A DNA stretch of 64,000 nt from Haloimpatiens lingqiaonensis (GTDB taxonomy: Bacteria > Bacillota > Clostridia > Clostridiales > Clostridiaceae). Positions within the stretch are counted from its first letter, which is position 1, and the number at the start of each line of letters is the position of its first letter. The DNA is taken from assembly GCF_044502415.1 (NCBI RefSeq), contig NZ_CP172402.1; one strand, given 5' to 3'. The notes under the pieces were generated by a model. That model had not been told where the DNA came from and made no database searches. It worked only from the letters and a program-made list of their open reading frames with translations. This document shows, one piece after another, positions 16,165-25,264 of the stretch. The translations under genes were made by a program, and so were the position numbers.

Positions 16165-17167
16165 TATAAAAAACTGTAAAAAAAGTAATAGGAATTTTTA
16201 CAAAATAACTGTGATAATAGTATTTATTATATTAGCTATAAGTGCATTTTTTATAAGTAATGTGTATGGTAGTATGGAAATATCTATAAAAGATATATTT
16301 ACCATATTAAAACACCCCAATAATTTAACTCCACAAGGCCTTGTTATATGGAATGTTAGAATTCCGAGAACTATTGTAGGAGTGTTGGTTGGAATTAACT
16401 TGGCCCTTTCTGGGGCAATGCTGCAGGGGGTAATGAGGAATCCCCTAGCAGACCCTGGAATAATAGGCATATCCTCAGGAGCTGGTCTTGCAGGCATGAT
16501 TATACTAATAATTTTTCCTCAATATCAATATTTAGTACCACCAGTTGCATTTGTAGGTGCCATGGGTGCAGCTATGATGATATATATACTTGCCTGGAAA
16601 GGTGGAATACAACCTATGAGAGTTGTATTGGCTGGAGTAGCAGTTTCAGCCATATTAGGTGCAGGCATATCTGCGCTTATGGTGTTTTTTAGCGACAGAG
16701 TGCATGGAGCTATAATGTTCATGAATGGAGGATTATCTGCAAGAAGTTGGCCTCAAGTATATACTATTTTGCCTTATACTATGGTAGGCTTAGTGCTTGC
16801 TATTATTATGTCCGAAAGGCTAAACATATTGGTATTAGGCGATGATACTGCAAGAGGATTGGGCCTAAATGTAGAATTAGTCAGATTAGAAATAACGGCT
16901 ATAGCAGCTATGTTAGCAGCTAGTGCAGTGTCTGTAGTTGGACTTTTAGGATTTGTAGGGCTTATAATACCTCATACCACTAGGCTTATAATAGGTAGTG
17001 ATTACAAATATTTGCTTCCAGGTTCAGCGTTTTTAGGTGCAGCTGTAGTTGTGTTTTGTGATACTTTTGGAAGAACTATTTTTGCACCGGTGGAAATACC
17101 TGTAGGTATAATAATGGCACTTTTAGGAGCACCATTCTTTTTATATTTACTTAGAAAACAGTCGTAG
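16154..17167 (+). CDS. btuC: FecCD/BtuC-family ABC transporter permease
   Basis: 337-residue permease with about ten membrane helices. Family signatures are visible: VWNVRIPRTIVGVLVGINLALSG, QGVMRNPLADPGIIGISSGA, LAGVAVSAILGAGISALM and GFVGLIIPHTTRLIIGSD (the ATPase-contact region). It starts inside the lipoprotein gene (11-bp overlap, SD GGTGAG), showing tight coupling. It forms the membrane channel of a vitamin B12/iron-siderophore type II importer; the upstream riboswitch supports cobalamin or another corrinoid. Confidence 0.92.
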   Translation: MINNIKNCKKSNRNFYKITVIIVFIILAISAFFISNVYGSMEISIKDIFTILKHPNNLTPQGLVIWNVRIPRTIVGVLVGINLALSGAMLQGVMRNPLADPGIIGISSGAGLAGMIILIIFPQYQYLVPPVAFVGAMGAAMMIYILAWKGGIQPMRVVLAGVAVSAILGAGISALMVFFSDRVHGAIMFMNGGLSARSWPQVYTILPYTMVGLVLAIIMSERLNILVLGDDTARGLGLNVELVRLEITAIAAMLAASAVSVVGLLGFVGLIIPHTTRLIIGSDYKYLLPGSAFLGAAVVVFCDTFGRTIFAPVEIPVGIIMALLGAPFFLYLLRKQS

Positions 17168-17195
17168 AAATATAAAATATTATTATGGGTGATAA

Positions 17196-17993
17196 ATGGG
17201 TGATAAAATGGATATTTTAACTGTAGAAAACATAAGGGTTAATTATGGTGAAAAGGAAGTATTAAAAGGAATAAATTTAAACATAGAACAGGGGAAAATA
17301 GTATCCATAATAGGACCTAATGGGTGTGGAAAGACTACGCTGCTTAGGGTTATGAGTAGAAATTTAAAGCCAAAGGCGGGAAATGTTTTATTAAATGGTG
17401 AGAATATATATAAATTAAAATCTAAGACCTTGGCAAAGAATATGGCTATTTTATCTCAGAATAATGGATGTCCTGAGGATATTTGTATAAGAGATTTAGT
17501 TGCCTATGGAAGACATGCTCATAAAAAGATTTTTTCAGGATTTACAGATGAAGATGAAGGAATAATAGATTGGGCTATAAAAAGAACAGGACTTGATAAT
17601 ATAAAAGATAGAAAAGTAGCTACACTGTCAGGGGGAGAAAGGCAAAGAGCATGGATAGCTATGGCTATAGCTCAAAAACCAAAGATTCTTCTTTTAGATG
17701 AGCCCACTACTTATTTAGACATAAGTCACCAATTAGAACTTTTAGATCTTATTAAAAGTTTAAATGAAGAGGAAAAAATAACAATAGTCATGGTACTTCA
17801 TGATATAAATGAGGCAGCTAAATACTCTCACGAACTTATTGTTATTAAAAATGGAGAGTTGCATTGTAAGGGAACTCCTTATGATATTATAAATGATGAA
17901 ATGCTTAAACAGGTATTTAGAGTAGAAGCTGAGATAAATGAAGATATTAACACTAAAAAGCCAGTTATATATCCAATAAGGGTTTTTAGTTAA
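17196..17993 (+). CDS. btuD: BtuD/FepC-type ABC transporter ATP-binding protein
   Basis: 265 residues, energises the importer. Walker A GPNGCGKTTLL near residue 42, signature LSGGERQRAWIAMA near 145, Walker B ILLLDEPTTYLDISHQ near 167 and the H-loop histidine in VLHDINEAAKY. ATGGGTGATAAA occurs twice in tandem, so either the ATG at 17196 or that at 17208 (better spaced behind GGTGA) may be used. A copy of the structured repeat begins 18 bp after the stop codon. Confidence 0.93.
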   Translation: MGDKMDILTVENIRVNYGEKEVLKGINLNIEQGKIVSIIGPNGCGKTTLLRVMSRNLKPKAGNVLLNGENIYKLKSKTLAKNMAILSQNNGCPEDICIRDLVAYGRHAHKKIFSGFTDEDEGIIDWAIKRTGLDNIKDRKVATLSGGERQRAWIAMAIAQKPKILLLDEPTTYLDISHQLELLDLIKSLNEEEKITIVMVLHDINEAAKYSHELIVIKNGELHCKGTPYDIINDEMLKQVFRVEAEINEDINTKKPVIYPIRVFS

Positions 17994-18010
17994 ATAATTT
18001 AATTTTCGCA

Positions 18011-18148
18011 TTTATCCAGAGACTTACCTGCCGTAACACTCCCACTTCTAACAAAGTAGGAGATAACGGCAGCTACGTCCCTGGATAACGATCTCTAACC
18101 TTCAGTTGGAGTAAAAAACTCCATCTGAAGCTAAGAGCTCTGTTTATA
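18011..18148 (+). repeat. 137-nt structured repeat, copy 2
   Basis: Same architecture as the copy at 13455-13591. Local changes are CAGAGACTTACC in the first linker and AAGTAGGAG in the hairpin arm, which breaks one pair. It sits between the importer operon and the chelatase gene and could terminate or process the importer transcript. Confidence 0.8.
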
Positions 18149-18273
18149 AAGTAAAAATTTAAAAATTAGAATTAATGACTATCTGGAGTTGAAATTTGAG
18201 AATTGATAATGAATGATAAAACTCCTTTAAAGAAGTTTTTGAAAATATGAATTTTAGCTTGACGTAATTATTA

Positions 18274-18316
18274 AAAAATCAGCTACAGGAAATCATATAT
18301 CTGTAGCTGATTTTTA
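18274..18316 (+). terminator. terminator upstream of the CobN-like gene
   Basis: A perfect 15-bp stem AAAAATCAGCTACAG/CTGTAGCTGATTTTT (18274-18288, 18301-18315). It would stop importer transcripts, so the chelatase gene probably has its own promoter within 18317-18360. Confidence 0.85.
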
Positions 18317-18375
18317 CTTTAATCAAGAAGTAATTAGTGTTATTTTATAAATTTGTATAGAAAGAGGGGATGAAT

Positions 18376-21300
18376 TTGAAGATTACAGTGGTATCAGTTT
18401 CTACCAGTGTTTTTGGGGAAATTATAAAGGCCTGTGAATATATTAATAAAAGTTATGATAATATATTGGATTTGAATTTATATTATGTATCAAGGGGCTT
18501 GAAAGATGATAGATTAGAAAGTATGATGTGCCATATACAAGAAGCGGATATGTGTATAATAGACTTGATGGGTGCACCAGATAAAATTGTTAAGACAACT
18601 TATGATTCTCTAGAAAATTCAAAAGCACAAGTAGTTATTATAGGCAGACAAGGTAGGGAATATTTGAAGCTGGGAAGTTTAACTTCAAAGGATATGAGTA
18701 TGAATAAAAAGAAGGGTGAAAGCAAAAATCCCGATGCAAAAGCTATGGATAAAATGATAAACATGGCAGAAAAAATGGGAAAAATCATGCCCGTTGGAAA
18801 ACTAAATCATATGAAGAATTATATACACATAGGAAGATATTGGAATAATGCCGGGTTTGAAGATATGAAGAATTTATTATATTTAATACTTAGGGATTAT
18901 GGAAATTATAAAGGAATTCCTAAGCCTTTAGAACCAGTAAAAAGAGAAGACATAAGTATATGTAATCCAGAAACTATGGAGTTTTTCAATAGTTATAAGG
19001 AATATATGAAAAAATATGGTTTTGATAAAGAAAGACCTACTGTTGCTTTAATATTTTATGGTCACAGTTACCCTAGTAAAACATCTGACTGCGTTGGAGA
19101 AATATGCCGTAGAATAAAAGAGTTTGCAAATGTGGTACCAATAGCTTTTTCTAGTGTTTTAAAAATGGATGGGAATAAACTTAGAAATATGCTGGAGGAT
19201 GCCTGTGGTAAAAAGGTGGATTTAATATTAAATTTTATGTCCTTCAGATTAGGAGCAGGTCCTATGGGAGGAGATGCCAAGAAGGCCGTAGAAACTCTTG
19301 AAAAAATAGAAGCTCCTATGATTCATCCATTTTTTATGACTAAAAAAACAGAGGAAGAATGGATGGAAAGTGCTCAGGGAGTAAGTTCTTCAGAATTTTT
19401 AATTTCTGTAATGTTGCCTGAATTAGACGGAGCTATAGAAACTTATCCCATAGGGGCAATGAAATCTAATGGATTAGATGAGGAATTTAAAATAGAATTA
19501 AATGAACTGAATATTATAGAAGAAAGAGTTGAAAAACTTATAGGTAAAATAAAGGGATGGCTTAAGCTTAGAGAAAAGCCTAATAAAGATAAAAGAGTAG
19601 CTATAGTATGCTACAATTATCCACCGGGAGAAGATAATTTATTTGGAGGGGCTTTTTTAGATACATTTAAGTCTATAGAAAAGATATTAGAGGCCTTAAA
19701 AAATGAAGGATATAATACTGAAAGCTTAAACAGTGAAGAATTGATGAATAAATTTTGTGGTAAGATAGTTAACTCTGGAAGATGGGTTTCGGAAGAAAAT
19801 ATTCACAACATGATAAAATATAGCTGTGAAAAATATAAGAAAAATATTAAGGGCAGGAATTTTTATTTAGATATGATTAAGCAGTGGGGAAAGATACCTG
19901 GTAATGTGATGACTTTGGATAATAATTTTTTGATACCAGGAATAGTAAATGACAATGTTTTTATAGGATTACAGCCTTCTAGGGGAATCCATGAAAATAC
20001 AGATAAAGTATATCACGATAAATCCATGCTTCCGCACCATCAATATATAGGATTTTATAAATGGATTAAAGAAGAATTTAAGGCAGATGTAGTTATACAT
20101 GTGGGAACTCATGGCACAATAGAATTTTTAAAGGGAAAAGAATGTGGCATGTCTGGGGAGTGTTTCCCTGATATGCTACTTTATGATATTCCCCATTTGT
20201 ATCTATATTTCATAGGAAATCCAGCAGAGGCTGTGATAGCTAAAAGAAGAAGCCATGCAGTAATGGTAAGTTATAGTCCGCCAGCTTTTATGGAAGGAGA
20301 ACTTTATGAGGAATATTTATGGCTTCAAAAATCCATTGAGGAATACCACCAATGTGAAAGATTAGATCCAAAAAGATGTAGCCAAGTGTTAGAAAATATT
20401 AGAGAAAAAGCTAAAGAGGTGAATATGAATTTTGAAGACTTAGAGGAGTTGGAGAGGGAACTTTATAGGATGAATCGTTCCCTAATACCAAAGGGCTTAC
20501 ATGTATTTGGTGAAGGATATAATGAAGACGAGGCTTTTAATTATATTAAGTTTATTCTTAGATATGATAGAGGTGATATAAAGTGTATAAGGAGAATTGT
20601 ATGTGAGAATAGATACTTGGATTATGATAAATTAATAGAAGAAAATTCTGCAGAAATTTTAGCTTCACTGGATAGTGAGGTGCAGTGGATTATGGAGAAT
20701 TTCAAGAAATATGGTGACTTAAGTTTTATAAATAGTGGTGAAAAACATTATGAAAAAACTTGTATAGAGGATATGAAAAAATCTATAGAATATGGAAAAG
20801 AGCTTAGTTTAAATATAGTTAAAAACTTTGAGATAGAAGGTTTAATTAAGGCTATGCAAGGAAAATATTTAAAAGCATCACTGGCAGGAGATATAATTAG
20901 AAATCCTGATATATTGCCTTCAGGTTATAATTTATATCAATTTGATCCAACATTAGTACCTACAGAAACAGCTTATAAAAGGGGAGCTAGCATAGCTAAA
21001 AATACCATAGAATTATACTACAAGCAAAATGGAAAGTATCCATCTAGTACTGCAGTAATATTATGGGGACTTGAAACCTCTAGAACCGGAGGGGAAACTA
21101 TAGGGCAAATACTGTATTATTTAGGAGTTAAGCCTGTTAAAACTGCAAGTTCCTTTGAAAGTGACTATGAAATAATACCTATTGAAGAATTGGGAAGGCC
21201 TAGAATAGATGTGGTAATAAACATGTGTGGATTCTTTAGGGATATGTTCCCTAATTTACTGAAGGATTTGAATGATATATTTGCCCATATATATAATTTA

Positions 21301-22128
21301 GATGAAACTTTTGAAGAAAATTATTTTAAAAAGAATTCTCAAATTATATATGATAAAATTATAAAAAATGGAACCAGTGAGGAAATTGCAAAAGAACTTT
21401 CTATATCTAGAATATTTGGACCTAAAGAAGCGGAGTATGGTACAGGAGTCACTAAGCTATTAGAAACAAAGGCTTGGGAGGAAGAAGAGGATATAGGTAA
21501 AAACTTTATAGATAGTTTGAAATATGTATATAGCAATAATTTTAGAGGTAAGGAAATAGATGGACTGTATAGAAGTAACTTAAAAACTGTGGATGTGGTA
21601 TCGCAAGTAAGAAGTAATCATGAATATGAAGTTACTGATTTAGACCACTATTATGAATTTTTCGGTGGACTTTCTAAATCTGTTGAAATGGTTAAGGGGA
21701 AAAAACCTGCTATGTATATAAGTGATACTACGGGAGAAAGGTTAGAAACTGAAACAGTAGATAAATCCATAAATAGGGGTATAAGAACTAGAGTTTTAAA
21801 TCCTAAATGGATTGATGGTATGTTAGAGCATAAATACCATGGAGTTCAAAAAATAGCTGAGAGGTTTGAAAATATATTAGGGCTAGCAGCCACTACTAAT
21901 GGTGTGGAACAGTGGATATACAATGATTTATATGAAAAGTATATTGAAGATGAAAAATTAAGGAAAAGATTGAAGGAAAACAATTCATATGCATATATGA
22001 CCATAGTGGAGTGGATGCTAGAGTATAATAAAAGAGAATATTGGCAGGCAAGCAAAGAGCAGCTTGAAAAGCTTAGAAATGTATATTTGGATATAGAAGG
22101 AAATATAGAGAGCTTTCAAGAGGAATAA
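18376..22128 (+). CDS. cobN: CobN/BchH-like tetrapyrrole chelatase large subunit
   Basis: A 1250-residue protein of the cobaltochelatase CobN / magnesium chelatase H family: LILNFMSFRLGAGPMGGDA, HHQYIGFYKWIKEEF, DVVIHVGTHGTIEFLKGKE, ILWGLETSRTGGETIGQILY and the C-terminal VEWMLEYNKREYWQAS are family blocks. Canonical CobN inserts Co2+ into the corrin ring together with AAA+ partners CobS/CobT or ChlI/ChlD, none of which is in this window. Related stand-alone CobN-like proteins (HmuS type) are reported to remove metal from haem in anaerobes. Residues about 108-145 form an unusual Met-rich insertion. I prefer TTG at 18376, 6 nt behind GAGGGG; the ATG at 18370 touches that SD. Its substrate is most likely a corrinoid or haem imported by the upstream transporter. 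Confidence 0.85.
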   Translation: MKITVVSVSTSVFGEIIKACEYINKSYDNILDLNLYYVSRGLKDDRLESMMCHIQEADMCIIDLMGAPDKIVKTTYDSLENSKAQVVIIGRQGREYLKLGSLTSKDMSMNKKKGESKNPDAKAMDKMINMAEKMGKIMPVGKLNHMKNYIHIGRYWNNAGFEDMKNLLYLILRDYGNYKGIPKPLEPVKREDISICNPETMEFFNSYKEYMKKYGFDKERPTVALIFYGHSYPSKTSDCVGEICRRIKEFANVVPIAFSSVLKMDGNKLRNMLEDACGKKVDLILNFMSFRLGAGPMGGDAKKAVETLEKIEAPMIHPFFMTKKTEEEWMESAQGVSSSEFLISVMLPELDGAIETYPIGAMKSNGLDEEFKIELNELNIIEERVEKLIGKIKGWLKLREKPNKDKRVAIVCYNYPPGEDNLFGGAFLDTFKSIEKILEALKNEGYNTESLNSEELMNKFCGKIVNSGRWVSEENIHNMIKYSCEKYKKNIKGRNFYLDMIKQWGKIPGNVMTLDNNFLIPGIVNDNVFIGLQPSRGIHENTDKVYHDKSMLPHHQYIGFYKWIKEEFKADVVIHVGTHGTIEFLKGKECGMSGECFPDMLLYDIPHLYLYFIGNPAEAVIAKRRSHAVMVSYSPPAFMEGELYEEYLWLQKSIEEYHQCERLDPKRCSQVLENIREKAKEVNMNFEDLEELERELYRMNRSLIPKGLHVFGEGYNEDEAFNYIKFILRYDRGDIKCIRRIVCENRYLDYDKLIEENSAEILASLDSEVQWIMENFKKYGDLSFINSGEKHYEKTCIEDMKKSIEYGKELSLNIVKNFEIEGLIKAMQGKYLKASLAGDIIRNPDILPSGYNLYQFDPTLVPTETAYKRGASIAKNTIELYYKQNGKYPSSTAVILWGLETSRTGGETIGQILYYLGVKPVKTASSFESDYEIIPIEELGRPRIDVVINMCGFFRDMFPNLLKDLNDIFAHIYNLDETFEENYFKKNSQIIYDKIIKNGTSEEIAKELSISRIFGPKEAEYGTGVTKLLETKAWEEEEDIGKNFIDSLKYVYSNNFRGKEIDGLYRSNLKTVDVVSQVRSNHEYEVTDLDHYYEFFGGLSKSVEMVKGKKPAMYISDTTGERLETETVDKSINRGIRTRVLNPKWIDGMLEHKYHGVQKIAERFENILGLAATTNGVEQWIYNDLYEKYIEDEKLRKRLKENNSYAYMTIVEWMLEYNKREYWQASKEQLEKLRNVYLDIEGNIESFQEE

Positions 22129-22138
22129 ATAAAATAGG

Positions 22139-22196
22139 AGCTTCTGTAAATTAACATTTCATTACAAATGTAATTTAATTTGCAGAAGCTATTTTA
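22139..22196 (+). terminator. terminator after the CobN-like gene
   Basis: AGCTTCTG (22139-22146) pairs with CAGAAGCT (22183-22190), with further A-T pairing inside, and ends in ATTTTA. Confidence 0.65.
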
Positions 22197-22224
22197 GTGG
22201 AAGGGATAAACTAAATTAGGTTGT

Positions 22225-22254
22225 TTGACACTGAAGTTTTTAACATGCTATAAT
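22225..22254 (+). promoter_or_regulatory. lacI-family gene promoter
   Basis: Consensus-like TTGACA (22225-22230), 18-nt spacer, TATAAT (22249-22254). Confidence 0.65.
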
Positions 22255-22303
22255 TTGCTTAAAATTAAAGAAATTTAAAAATAATACAATGGTGGTAGTT
22301 AAT

Positions 22304-23302
22304 ATGATAAAACAAGAAGATATAGCCAAAATTTTAAATGTTTCAAGAACTACTGTGGCTAGGGCTTTAAATGGCAGTGAAAATATAAAACCTGAAACAA
22401 AAGAAAAGATTATAGAACTTGCTAAAGAATTGGGATATAAAAAGAATCCAATAAGTAGTTCCTTAGCCAGTAAGAAGAAAAAAAATGTATATGCTTTTAT
22501 AATAAAATCAAAAAATAAATATTATACAGAAGAAATAGAAAGAGGACTTAAGAGCGCTGAAAAGGAATTTAAATTTTATGGGTTTAATATAAATATAATA
22601 AAAACAGATATTGAAACCCCAGAAAAGCAGCTAGAGCAGTTAAAAGCTGCAGTAAATGAAGATGTACAGGGGATAATAATAATTCCTTTGCTAAAAGAAA
22701 AGGTGAAAGAAGTAAGAAATCAAAATCCTAATATAGTTTTTACAACACTGGATATTAATATAGATCAATCTATATTTCATGTAGGACCTAATTATTTTAA
22801 ATCCGGTAGAATTGCAGCGGAAATACTTATAAATACCCTAGAAGAGAAGTCTAAGGTTTTGGTTTTAGATACGGTAGATGATAGGATTTCCTCTAAGCTA
22901 TACATGGATGGTTTTTTAAGTAGAATGTCAGAAGAAAAAAATAATCCTATGATAGGTCCTGTGTATTCAGAGCACTTAATGAATGATTTAGATGATATAT
23001 TGGAAAAACACATGACAAAAGAAGTAAAATCAATATATGCTACTAGATTTTTAACAGATATAGTGAAATATATAGGATATAGATACAACATTCCCATGAA
23101 AATTGTAGGTAATGGTATGTCAGATGATATGAAAATTTTAATACTAGAAAAAAAAGTGCTGGCTACAGTGGTGGAACAACCTTACGAAGAGGGATATTTG
23201 GCAGGGAAGTTTATGTTTGAGAAATTATATAAGGATATGAATTTTAAAGAAGCTTCTCATATTATGGAAAGTAAAATAATAGTTAGAGAAAGTCTTTTTT
23301 AA
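22304..23302 (+). CDS. LacI-family transcriptional regulator
   Basis: 332 residues from the ATG at 22304 (GGTGG lies 8 nt upstream; the earlier ATG at 22289 overlaps that SD). N-terminal LacI HTH (IAKILNVSRTTVARALNG) and hinge, then a periplasmic-binding-protein-like sensor domain (FIIKSKNKYYTEEIERGLKS, GIIIIPLLKEK, ATVVEQPYEEGYLAGKFMF), so the effector is probably a sugar. The best nearby targets are the two identical palindromes with central CpG upstream of nanA (25036, 25198), which have the shape of LacI-family operators. It likely forms an operon with the flavoprotein gene 31 bp downstream. Confidence 0.88.
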   Translation: MIKQEDIAKILNVSRTTVARALNGSENIKPETKEKIIELAKELGYKKNPISSSLASKKKKNVYAFIIKSKNKYYTEEIERGLKSAEKEFKFYGFNINIIKTDIETPEKQLEQLKAAVNEDVQGIIIIPLLKEKVKEVRNQNPNIVFTTLDINIDQSIFHVGPNYFKSGRIAAEILINTLEEKSKVLVLDTVDDRISSKLYMDGFLSRMSEEKNNPMIGPVYSEHLMNDLDDILEKHMTKEVKSIYATRFLTDIVKYIGYRYNIPMKIVGNGMSDDMKILILEKKVLATVVEQPYEEGYLAGKFMFEKLYKDMNFKEASHIMESKIIVRESLF

Positions 23303-23333
23303 AAATATAAAATAAACTAAAGAGGAGGAAAAC

Positions 23334-24899
23334 ATGAAAATAAAAGAACATATGAAAACCGATGTATTAGTTGTTGGAGCTGGAATTGCAGGTATAAGTT
23401 CAGCTATACAAGTGGCTAAAGCAGGAAAAAGTGTTACAGTAGTGAGCAGTGGTAGGTTTTGCTCTGGAGCCAGTTTTTATCCAGGAACCTGGGGGCTTGG
23501 AATGGTAGTGGCAGAGGATGAAAAAGATAAAGAGGACTTTGTCAATGCCATAATGGAAGTGGGATGCCACATTCCCAATAAAAAAATGGTAAAAACCTTA
23601 ATAGATAATGCTGAAAAAGACATAAAAGAATTTATGGATTTAGGGATTCAATTTAGAAGACCTATAAGTGGAGAAACTGTAACACCTTGTTTTGATAAAA
23701 AGCCAAGAAAATGGTATGGATTTGATTTTAAGACAGCTATTAAAGCCTTTGATAAATTAAAATCATTAGAAAATGTAAGTATTGTTGAGAATACTAGTTT
23801 AATTAAAATATTGAAGGATGAAGAGGAGGCTTTTTCTTCAGCAATATTTATAAGTGATTCAGAAGAATATGTACAAATTTCTGCTAAAGCACTTATAATA
23901 GCCAGTGGAGGGTTTACGAATATATATAAATACAACCTTAGCACAGAAGATATGGCGTTGAATGCACATATCCAAGCATTAGAGGTGGGATGTAAACTCA
24001 CTAATATGGAATTTATTCAATTCATTCCAGCACATATAGAACCAAATTATAAAACTATATTTAATGAAAGAGTTTTTAGTTATATAAAATTAGAAAATTC
24101 AAAGGGAGAAGATATTTTCCAGGATAATTTAGATGAAAATTTAAATGAAAAGGCTATATTAAAAGAAAGATCCACTCATGGCCCATTTACATGCAAATTA
24201 AATTCCAAATATGTGGATATAACTATGTTTAAGGAATATCTAAAAAGCTGCCAAGGTGTGGGTTTTTATTATCCAAAGGATATACTTAATATAAAAGATA
24301 CTCTTATATATAATTATTTTATGTGGCTAAAGGATAAAAATGCTTTAAATGAAAATAAGATAATAATACTTCCTTTTGCCCATGCAGCCAACGGTGGTAT
24401 AGAAATAAATGAAAAGGCCCAAACGGCTATAAAAGGCATATATGCTGCAGGTGAAGTAACTGGAGGGGTACACGGTGCAGATAGAATTGGAGGCTTGTCT
24501 ACGGTTAATGCTATGGTATTTGGTAAAATAGCAGGAAAAGAGGCTATAAAATATATAGAGGAAAAAACTGTTGATGAAAAAGTCTATAATGATATTAATG
24601 AAGTATTCCATTTTAGTAATAAACAAGAATCAACCATAGAGCCAGATTGGGTTATAAATGAAATAAGAGAGATTATGTATAGAAATGCTAGCATAATAAG
24701 GAATAGGAAGTCCTTAGAAAATGCAGTAGGAACTATTAATAATATAGAGGATAAATTTAACTTGTACACATATGTATCACAAAATAAGCATTGTAAAAAA
24801 GCATTTATAGCTAATAATTATATTAATACTGCAATAGTGGTGCTAAAGGCCATGATAGATAGAAATGAAAGTGTAGGATCGCATTATAGGGAAGACTAA
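23334..24899 (+). CDS. FAD-dependent oxidoreductase (fumarate reductase / L-aspartate oxidase-like)
   Basis: 521 residues. An FAD Rossmann motif opens the protein (VLVVGAGIAGISSAIQVAKAGK), and the second FAD site is GIYAAGEVTGGVHGADRIGG near 390, as in the succinate dehydrogenase flavoprotein/NadB family; a C-terminal helical domain follows. The capping-domain residues typical of fumarate reductase (HTGGG-type) are altered: HAANGGIEINEKAQT is present. Substrate is unknown. No nadA/nadC or iron-sulphur partner is adjacent, so NAD synthesis is unlikely. Its partnership with a LacI regulator next to the sialic acid operon suggests sugar-linked or anaerobic redox metabolism. AGAGGAGG precedes the ATG. 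Confidence 0.8.
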   Translation: MKIKEHMKTDVLVVGAGIAGISSAIQVAKAGKSVTVVSSGRFCSGASFYPGTWGLGMVVAEDEKDKEDFVNAIMEVGCHIPNKKMVKTLIDNAEKDIKEFMDLGIQFRRPISGETVTPCFDKKPRKWYGFDFKTAIKAFDKLKSLENVSIVENTSLIKILKDEEEAFSSAIFISDSEEYVQISAKALIIASGGFTNIYKYNLSTEDMALNAHIQALEVGCKLTNMEFIQFIPAHIEPNYKTIFNERVFSYIKLENSKGEDIFQDNLDENLNEKAILKERSTHGPFTCKLNSKYVDITMFKEYLKSCQGVGFYYPKDILNIKDTLIYNYFMWLKDKNALNENKIIILPFAHAANGGIEINEKAQTAIKGIYAAGEVTGGVHGADRIGGLSTVNAMVFGKIAGKEAIKYIEEKTVDEKVYNDINEVFHFSNKQESTIEPDWVINEIREIMYRNASIIRNRKSLENAVGTINNIEDKFNLYTYVSQNKHCKKAFIANNYINTAIVVLKAMIDRNESVGSHYRED

Positions 24900-25028
24900 A
24901 AACTTAATAAATTTATGATTTAGTCTATAGTTACAAGAATAAAGGGTGTTGTGGAAGGGAGCTATAAAAGTATATAATTTTTATAAAATAAAAGTATATA
25001 AAAAAATTTAAAAAATTAATATTTACAC

Positions 25029-25057
25029 TTGAAAATGTTCACGAGAACATATATAAT
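25029..25057 (+). promoter_or_regulatory. nan operon promoter with operator O1 in the spacer
   Basis: TTGAAA (25029-25034), 17-nt spacer, TATAAT (25052-25057). The palindrome TGTTCACGAGAACA (25036-25049) fills the spacer, so a bound repressor would directly block RNA polymerase. The 24900-25028 stretch upstream is AT-rich without genes. Confidence 0.75.
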
Positions 25058-25197
25058 ATTCTTAGAAAATAAAAATATTAAGAATTTTCAAAGGCTTGAT
25101 GTAAAGGATAACAAAACTTCAATGCTTTAGAAAATTTAGTCTATGAGCAAAAAAATGTATCTATTTTAAAAAAGTTATAATTTTTTTTAACAAATAA

Positions 25198-25211
25198 TGT
25201 TCACGAGAACA
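25198..25211 (+). promoter_or_regulatory. nan operator O2
   Basis: A second exact TGTTCACGAGAACA, 162 bp downstream of O1 and inside the leader. Paired identical operators suggest DNA looping or a transcription roadblock by a LacI-family protein. Confidence 0.65.
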
Positions 25212-25218
25212 AAACACA

Positions 25219-25232
25219 CGAAAGCGCATTAT
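25219..25232 (+). promoter_or_regulatory. possible CcpA (cre) site
   Basis: CGAAAGCGCATTAT matches the cre consensus TGWAARCGYTWNCW at 11 of 14 positions. It lies in the nanA leader just after O2; catabolite repression of sialic acid use would be expected. Confidence 0.35.
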
Positions 25233-25264
25233 ACAATAATTTTAAATTTAGAGGAGGACTTGAG

